Below are positions 62,301 to 64,000 of a stretch of DNA of 64,000 nucleotides, in pieces. The stretch covers positions 20,265,203-20,329,202 of the forward strand of contig CM067062.1 in NCBI GenBank assembly GCA_033980235.1, read 5' to 3'. Numbering within the stretch: position 1 is the first letter of the stretch; each line of letters opens with the position of its first letter. The position numbers and the translations under genes are program-made. Source of the stretch: Diadema setosum. Taxonomy: Eukaryota > Echinodermata > Echinoidea > Diadematoida > Diadematidae. The notes under the pieces are model-generated. The model was given only the letters and a program-made list of their open reading frames with translations. It was not told the origin of the DNA and did not search any database.

Positions 62301-63318
62301 TCTTTGCAAATTAGTGGCCCTGAACTTGCAATCTTACTTTAGGATCACCCATTTCCAGGATGTAACATCTCATAGCGATAACTCCATTAAATACATCTGT
62401 ATATAGTATATCTAGATCTGAATGTTATGATAATTATCAACATTTCTTTATATGAATGAGAATGCTAGGACAGACATATGCATAGTTCAATTTTGAAGTC
62501 ACAACAATCTATATTTTACACACACACACACTGTGTCTTACATAACATACCTACTAGAGCCGATTGCCAAGAAATTGTCCTCCATTACAGCAACCAGAAA
62601 GTGGAGAAGCTGCTCGGCCGTACTCTTGGCAACCATGACAGACTTTTCATTCTGGTTTCCAGGGGCTTTCTCTGTGATTTGGCTCCCTTCCAGTGCTTTC
62701 CTGGTAAAGCAAAAATAAAGGGGCTATAATTGTGAGCCAGATGCATCTTAGAATATCCACAACTATAAAAAGAATTCCACAAGTTTTATTCTTTTTTTTT
62801 TTTTTGAAAAGTACACATTCCCTGGACTTGTTACTAATGTATTTTACCTGTATTAAAATGATTACAGTATTCCCCCTGCCTTCTGAAAGAGGCAAGTCAA
62901 GTATTCTTTTACTATGAAAAAGAACTTAAAATATTACGTATAATTTTCTTTCAATCATTCTATGCATGTGACATCACACCTCAGGCTTCTAATCTAGCAA
63001 TGATGGGTCTGAAAACATGAATTATAACTTTTGAACGGATTGTCCGATTTTCCTCAAACTTTCACTGATATGTGTTCTACTAATATTGCTGCATTCACTC
63101 AATCCACAAACATATCAAAGTGAACTTGTTCTTTAATTCTCTAACCTTATTACACTGGCTAAGAATTCCCAGGGCTGGTTGCCATGTTTACCCTCACCAG
63201 AGGGCGCCATAGCATTGAGATACAGTTTTTGCAGAGATGCGTGGCTGGCAGGTCTGTGCAGACACAAGACCTGATTCAAGGTGTGTACAGCCATGCCAGC
63301 GATGGTTTGATCATTACT
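21684..63318 (-). CDS. SLF1: SLF1 (ANKRD32) orthologue with four tandem ankyrin cassettes, 5' end missing
   Basis: SLF1 links RAD18 at damaged DNA to the SMC5/6 complex in the nucleus. Twenty-seven exons join in frame over 3735 nt (1244 codons plus TGA at 21686-21684). Exons: 63318-63146, 62700-62551, 62050-61867, 61163-61010, 59633-59467, 58137-58046; four cassettes listed separately; 23520-23216; 21980-21684. Order and sequence follow human SLF1 from roughly residue 450: QPWEFLASVIR, KPSWVCQGVAESFL, LKKIVSYYFYFAP, GETPLHVACIKND, GWTPLHEACNYGN, LHDAVANNHVDVVKLL. The BRCT domains expected at the N-terminus lie beyond the right edge. Human SLF1 has one three-repeat ankyrin domain; here the cassette occurs four times, with every copy open and phase-compatible. 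The gene call is firm; whether one mRNA carries all four copies is inferred. Confidence 0.88.
22809..23201. mobile_element. MITE with TTAAAGGGATNGTA-type ends
   Basis: Ends TTTAAAGGGATGGTACAGTA and TATACGATCCCTTTAA. Related copies lie at about 28391-28765 and, partial, 16147-16364, sharing TCAAATAAA(C/T)TTTGA and the AGTTATGCTC-like blocks. Confidence 0.78.
23780..26796 (-). CDS. SLF1: SLF1 ankyrin cassette D (last, without the Pro-rich exon)
   Basis: Exons: Lys-rich 26796-26726 (weaker TAAG acceptor), ANK1-2 25402-25211, ANK3 24636-24514, post-ANK 23908-23780 (43 codons). ANK1-2 reads GWTPLHEACNHG. The post-ANK exon is the most divergent (VMDFPSLTNEMKIALEG) and joins in phase 1 to the C-terminal exon at 23520. 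Introns are the least similar to the other copies, so D may be the ancestral or oldest cassette (inference). Confidence 0.88.
24142..24236. mobile_element. Short MITE, second copy
   Basis: CCCCGTTGAAGACTAGTCC to TCTTTAACGGGTTTAT; the same family as 5986-6080. It lies between the post-ANK and ANK3 exons of cassette D. Confidence 0.7.
25004..25087. repeat. 28-bp tandem repeat, three copies
   Basis: The unit begins GAGAACTTTTATATATTC and is repeated exactly three times in the intron between ANK1-2 and ANK3 of cassette D. Confidence 0.95.
27351..37793 (-). CDS. SLF1: SLF1 ankyrin cassette C
   Basis: Exons: Lys-rich 37793-37723 (one codon longer than in A and B), ANK1-2 37131-36940, ANK3 36372-36250, post-ANK 29161-29036, Pro-rich 27408-27351. 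All are open and in phase, with GWTPLHEACNYG and LHDAVDNNHVDVVKLL intact. A 6.6-kb Ty3/gypsy element sits in the intron between ANK3 and the post-ANK exon, antisense to nothing: it lies in the same orientation as the gene. Confidence 0.88.
27711..27758. repeat. (AAAC)n microsatellite
   Basis: About eleven units in the intron between the Pro-rich exon of cassette C and cassette D. A similar tract is at 58791-58817. Confidence 0.95.
27825..28390. mobile_element. MITE with TACAGTCAAACCTGTC ends
   Basis: Left end TACAGTCAAACCTGTC followed by TATAGCGGCCAC; right end is its complement with a short deletion. The motif GTGGCCGCTATAGACAGG is repeated several times inside. No coding capacity. Confidence 0.85.
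28391..28765. mobile_element. Second copy of the AAAGGGA-ended MITE
   Basis: Ends ACTATACTGTCCCTTT on the right; internal blocks match 22809-23201 (CTTATTTGATGAAAAT, TGGGACCCAC). The left end is diverged and directly abuts the preceding MITE. Confidence 0.65.
29409..29600 (-). repeat. 3' LTR, 192 bp, complete
   Basis: On the minus strand it starts TGTTGTGTTATG and ends CTATTACAACA, with TGTTGT/ACAACA as terminal inverted repeats. A purine tract immediately precedes it. Confidence 0.9.
29601..29613 (-). other. Retrotransposon polypurine tract
   Basis: AGAAGGAGGGGGA lies immediately before the 3' LTR on the minus strand, where plus-strand priming is expected. Confidence 0.8.
29614..30469 (-). 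other. Retrotransposon 3' noncoding segment
   Basis: About 850 bp of AT-rich sequence between the pol stop and the purine tract. There is no env-like gene; the open stretches here have no recognisable motifs. Confidence 0.55.
30470..31059 (-). pseudogene. pol: Retrotransposon integrase C-terminal part (pol, part 3)
   Basis: Sequence beyond the solo LTR continues with TVKGIMTKCTRTGQD, LLFGRPIRTTLPSH and an integrase C-terminal fold (LHIGQKVRVLNPKDNTW), ending ITRYGREVRPPSRYQE and TAA at 30472-30470, a typical Ty3/gypsy terminus. Confidence 0.85.
31064..31475 (+). mobile_element. Solo LTR of a different element, nested in integrase
   Basis: A 412-bp segment with TGTGG...AACA ends is flanked by the 4-bp duplication GTAC (31060-31063 and 31476-31479). 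Removing it restores continuity of the surrounding integrase reading. A TATA-like CTATATTTG and a later AATAAA suggest plus orientation, opposite to the host element. It shares no clear similarity with the host LTR. Confidence 0.85.
31476..32534 (-). pseudogene. pol: Retrotransposon RNase H end and integrase (pol, part 2), frameshifted and split
   Basis: After the TGA the same frame gives the remaining RNase H motifs (NIERETLALV, TDHKPLEMI, DALSRMP) and the integrase His-His part (HQGHQGIERTRR). Near 31860 the frame shifts: the Cys pair (NCYACQ) and the catalytic core (GTDLFTF, ISDNGPQFVG, NGLAERM) lie in another frame. A solo LTR cuts the core after the catalytic Glu. Confidence 0.88.
32535..34298 (-). 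pseudogene. pol: Retrotransposon protease and reverse transcriptase (pol, part 1)
   Basis: The frame continues from gag without shift. It contains the second zinc knuckle, an aspartic protease active site (VDTGASGN), reverse transcriptase motifs (FSKLDAKSGYW, LPFGLSVSQDLFQ, ADDIAVVG with the Asp pair), and the start of RNase H (LEVDASSKGLGACLM). A TGA at 32537-32535 follows FASKSL and interrupts RNase H. Confidence 0.9.
34299..34922 (-). pseudogene. gag: Retrotransposon gag, ended early by a TGA
   Basis: The frame opens MAKYPEMNWNSADVPEEF and encodes a capsid-like helical segment followed by the first zinc knuckle (CGNCNLNH). A TGA at 34301-34299 falls inside this knuckle, before its last Cys. 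The next codons in the same frame continue with a second knuckle (CKACGSKGHWAKC), so the stop is a mutation inside a gag-pol frame and not a natural end. Confidence 0.85.
34923..35866 (-). other. Retrotransposon 5' leader
   Basis: About 940 bp of noncoding leader between the primer site and the gag start. It includes an imperfect direct duplication at about 35538-35680 (TTGTTA(T/C)GTCAACAATGGA repeated). No conserved protein is visible. Confidence 0.55.
35867..35882 (-). other. Retrotransposon primer-binding site
   Basis: TGGTGGCAGCGGTGGG directly follows the 5' LTR; a start of TGG is expected for pairing to a tRNA 3' CCA end. The tRNA is not identified. Confidence 0.65.
35883..36023 (-). 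repeat. 5' LTR, truncated to 141 bp
   Basis: It matches the 3' LTR over all 141 bp by eye but lacks the first 51 bp of U3. The break shares TG with the target (TTAAGTG), suggesting a microhomology deletion that also removed one target duplication. Confidence 0.88.
38431..39796. mobile_element. GGCGGAGGCATA-family element, copy 1
   Basis: It starts ACTAGAAATGTC then GGTATGCCTCCGCCAT and ends TTCGTGGCGGATGC, an inverted pair. Inside are imperfect tandem units of about 160 bp with TTTGACCTTTGACCT runs and a (GGAC)n tract at 39644-39752. It is absent at the same place in cassette A and stops 8 bp from the donor of the cassette B Pro-rich exon. Confidence 0.85.
39644..39752. repeat. (GGAC)n microsatellite
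   Basis: About 27 tetranucleotide units with few interruptions. Confidence 0.97.
39805..50876 (-). CDS. SLF1: SLF1 ankyrin cassette B
   Basis: Exons: Lys-rich 50876-50809, ANK1-2 50150-49959, ANK3 43044-42922, post-ANK 42453-42334 (two codons shorter than in A), Pro-rich 39862-39805. All are open and in phase. ANK1-2 keeps GWTPLHEACNYG; its first repeat has VARIKND where the others have VACIKN or VACINN. The intron between ANK1-2 and ANK3 has grown to about 6.9 kb through inserted elements, and the whole cassette spans 11 kb compared with 3.8 kb for A. Its flanking intron sequence is closest to cassette A. Confidence 0.88.
40759..41884. mobile_element. GGCGGAGGCATA-family element, copy 2
   Basis: Same ends and internal order as copy 1, with a shorter GGAC tract (41793-41836). 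Cassette A reads AGATCTAAAAAACCTCAAC straight through at the equivalent site, so the insertion in B is defined to within a few bases. Confidence 0.88.
43152..47283. mobile_element. C-rich-TIR element carrying an X-box satellite array
   Basis: Comparison with cassette A shows this about 4.1-kb block as an insertion in cassette B. The ends are imperfect inverted repeats (ATATCCCCACCTAACAC against TATACCCCCACCCACAC). Inside are about 19 diverged units of roughly 150-160 bp, each with a GTTACCATGGCAAC or GTTGCCATGGCAAC palindrome, a CACATGTGCCAAATTT block and an AGGGAGTTAG block. A CGAC-rich tract (47193-47240) lies near the right end. No protein is encoded. Confidence 0.75.
45082..45734. mobile_element. 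Inverted-repeat element nested in the X-box array
   Basis: ACCGATTC at the left and GAATCGGT at the right are flanked by CTATAG and TTATAG. It interrupts a unit of the array (TTTGCACATCTTTG...TATAG then TGGTCACATGTG). Within, inner arms around 45410-45435 and 45650-45680 (GAGAGTCTGGCCAACT type) form a second foldback. A segment at 45240-45330 is related in reverse orientation to 47515-47600. Confidence 0.65.
47415..48401. mobile_element. TTAA-flanked element (piggyBac-type MITE)
   Basis: CTCTTTAT and ATAAAGAG termini are flanked by TTAA on both sides (47411-47414, 48402-48405). The matching place in cassette A (near 55383) lacks the insertion. No transposase is present. A long hairpin (47773-47927) and an inner element with TTTATAGAATGGGT ends lie within it. 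Confidence 0.7.
47773..47927. repeat. Long hairpin, arms about 60 bp
   Basis: Arms containing TGCGTCAGTCGGAAT, GTAACTATGGAAT and their complements surround a loop GGCTTCGCCTCG. Similar hairpins with the same type of loop occur at 51462-51632. Confidence 0.8.
48418..48956. mobile_element. GGCGGAGGCATA-family element, copy 3, internally shortened
   Basis: Begins CTAGAAATGTCG, keeps one TTGACCTTTGACC block and a short GGAC tract, and ends TGGCGGAGGCATA. About 540 bp long. Cassette A lacks it (near 55395). Confidence 0.85.
49174..49936. mobile_element. C-rich-TIR element with DR1-rich tandem units
   Basis: Perfect 10-bp ends TGTCCCCGCC and GGCGGGGACA. Four tandem units of about 155 bp begin near 49189, 49342, 49498 and 49656; each carries AGGTCAAAGGTCA-type direct repeats. 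A GACGGACGGACGGAC tract is near the right end. It is absent from cassette A and ends 22 bp from the splice donor of the cassette B ANK1-2 exon. Confidence 0.85.
51462..51632. repeat. Long hairpin element
   Basis: CAAATGATGCACAGGAT at the left is complementary to ATCCTGTGCATCATTTG at the right; inner arms include GTGTAGGCG and GGGTATTTACAATT, around a GAGGCGAAGCCGAG loop. It is followed by a second structure bounded by ATAAAATGGGT (about 51636) and ACCCATTTTATA (about 52270). Confidence 0.82.
52336..56163 (-). CDS. SLF1: SLF1 ankyrin cassette A (first in the protein)
   Basis: Five exons: Lys-rich 56163-56096, ANK1-2 55751-55560 (64 residues), ANK3 55076-54954, post-ANK 54479-54354, Pro-rich 52393-52336. 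Splice phases are 2-1, 1-1, 1-1, 1-1, 1-2. The ANK1-2 exon reads GWTPLHKACNYG, where the other three copies and human SLF1 have GWTPLHEACN. ANK3 keeps LHDAVANNHVDVVKLL. The intron before the Pro-rich exon holds a dispersed inverted-repeat element, itself interrupted by a TTAA-flanked element (52597-53341). Confidence 0.88.
52597..53341. mobile_element. TTAA-flanked element, copy 1 (nested)
   Basis: TTAA then CCCTAATCCCACCGGG at the left; CCCGTGGGAATATGG then TTAA at the right. It splits an older repeat that is uninterrupted in cassette B (40.17-40.67 kb). No coding capacity. Confidence 0.75.
56958..57472. mobile_element. MITE with AAAGGAAACCAAAA ends
   Basis: Terminal inverted repeats of about 37 bp (AAAGGAAACCAAAA then GAGAAATGTGGATTGAG). 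Related copies lie at 40167-40672, 53341-53820 with its left part near 52570, 28767-28993 and 62813-63136. The copies inside cassettes A, B and C share position, so this insertion predates the duplications. Confidence 0.85.
58046..63318 (-). CDS. SLF1: SLF1 exons before the ankyrin cassettes (six exons)
   Basis: Exons 63318-63146, 62700-62551, 62050-61867, 61163-61010, 59633-59467 and 58137-58046 give about 307 residues of mostly helical sequence. They correspond to the human region between the BRCT part and the ankyrin repeats. The best matches are PWEFLASVIR (human SLVEVLIRS), PSWVCQGVAESF (SSWLQMFVAEAVF), and HQPLTLKKIVSYYFYFAP (EPLSLQKMVYSYLPA). Phases are 2, 2, 0, 1, 0, 2. The last exon ends in phase 2, as does the last exon of each cassette, so it splices equally well to any Lys-rich exon. 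Confidence 0.85.
58332..58403. repeat. Hairpin repeat
   Basis: ACTATGGGATATTCCGTA and TACGGAATATCCCGTAGT flank a loop containing GAACGCCGAAGGGG. It is in an SLF1 intron. Confidence 0.8.
59335..59372. repeat. (CA)n microsatellite
   Basis: CA dinucleotides upstream of an AACAC run in the SLF1 intron right after the 59.5-kb exon. Confidence 0.95.
60185..60770. mobile_element. TTAA-flanked element, copy 2
   Basis: TTAA-CCCTAAAGGGGCCGGG at the left and CCGGCCCTTTTACGG-TTAA at the right, with internal similarity to 52597-53341 (GGGGCGTGGCTTC, CAAATTTGGTCTCAAA). It lies in the SLF1 intron between the 61.0-kb and 59.6-kb exons and includes a C-rich homopolymer stretch. Confidence 0.78.
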
Positions 63319-64000
63319 CTGGGTGGAAGGAGGAGGAACATAAAATATATGGGATATTAACCCTTTAGCAACTGAAGATTTGATCTAAATTTATATATGA
63401 TGGCCTATTGTTCATTAAAAGGTACAGCAACATTACTCTTATCTTGACATCTTTCTAAATTATGTAAGATAGCTCAATGCATGTTTATTTTTGTCGATTA
63501 TAAGTTATGCTTATCTGAAAGCCTATTAAGACTATACCAAGAGAATGATGTGTCACAGAAGTTAGTCTTACAGACTTTCGTTGACTTTTGACATCTTTCT
63601 ACTTATGTCATTATATATTCTATATGAAAACAATAAAAATGATAAAGCATAAAACTATTTTAAAAAAAAGCAACCGGGCGGTTTTGGGCATTTTAGGGAA
63701 TAATAAGACAGGTGGATTCGGGCAGTTCAGTTACTAATGGGTTTATTAAAGCTCATGCAGTTACACACTGCTTTGAAAAGATAGTCTGTTGCCCTGTCTC
63801 TCTTGACAGATTTCTACTTCAGACTCATTATGGAGGTTCATCGGATCCTTGGCTACAAAGTATTTTTTTTCAAACCTCACCTGTACCTGCATATCCATGT
63901 CATACACTGACTATACTGCACTCTTCAGTGACAGTGTGACTGCACTGAATTATTAGAAGTTATAGGAAAATGATGCAGTATTGGTTGAGGAGTGTTTATG
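63319..64000. other. SLF1 intron, right edge of window
   Basis: AT-rich sequence upstream of the first SLF1 exon seen here. No exon matching the preceding human segment was found. Confidence 0.5.

Overview
The window is nuclear DNA from an invertebrate deuterostome, most likely an echinoderm (sea urchin-like). It is AT-rich and intron-rich, with single-domain exons bounded by GT/AG, dense miniature inverted-repeat elements, a motif seen in many sea urchin repeats (GGCCCCGTTTCA, near 2108), and a Ty3/gypsy (Mag/SURL-like) retrotransposon. The clade is inferred; amphioxus or a hemichordate is not excluded. I saw no rRNA or tRNA genes and no CRISPR arrays.

Two protein-coding genes lie head to tail on the minus strand. 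On the left (13982 down to at least 1035, continuing past the left edge) are sixteen exons of a SANBR (KIAA1841) orthologue: SANT domain, low-complexity linker, BTB domain and a conserved region with Cys pairs. All sixteen join in one frame (about 506 codons). A GC-richer stretch at 13.4-15.2 kb holds the start codon and a likely promoter. From about 14.3 to 21.7 kb is intergenic, with one retroposed insertion flanked by target-site duplications.

On the right (63318 down to 21684, 5' end past the right edge) is an SLF1 (ANKRD32) orthologue. SLF1 recruits SMC5/6 to DNA damage downstream of RAD18. Six upstream exons match the region before the human ankyrin domain. Then comes the main discovery: the ankyrin-coding cassette (five exons: Lys-rich linker, ANK1-2, ANK3, post-ANK, Pro-rich linker) is repeated in tandem four times (A 56.2-52.3 kb, B 50.9-39.8 kb, C 37.8-27.4 kb, D 26.8-23.8 kb; D lacks the Pro-rich exon), followed by two C-terminal exons and a stop. 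All 27 exons are open, have usable splice sites and keep phase throughout, giving 1244 codons with about twelve ankyrin repeats where human SLF1 has three. Residues that read histone H4 unmethylated at Lys20 in related domains (TONSL, BARD1) are kept in B, C and D, but copy A has Glu to Lys at one of them.

The introns of the duplicated cassettes have collected mobile elements, and the sister cassettes act as built-in empty sites. Copy C carries a broken Ty3/gypsy element (29409-36023) with a nested solo LTR. Copy B carries TTAA-flanked elements and several non-autonomous elements of one architecture: C-rich terminal inverted repeats, internal roughly 150-bp tandem units and a GGAC/CGAC-type tract near one end. 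One holds about 19 units each centred on a GTTGCCATGGCAAC-type X-box palindrome; others are packed with AGGTCA direct repeats (DR1-like).
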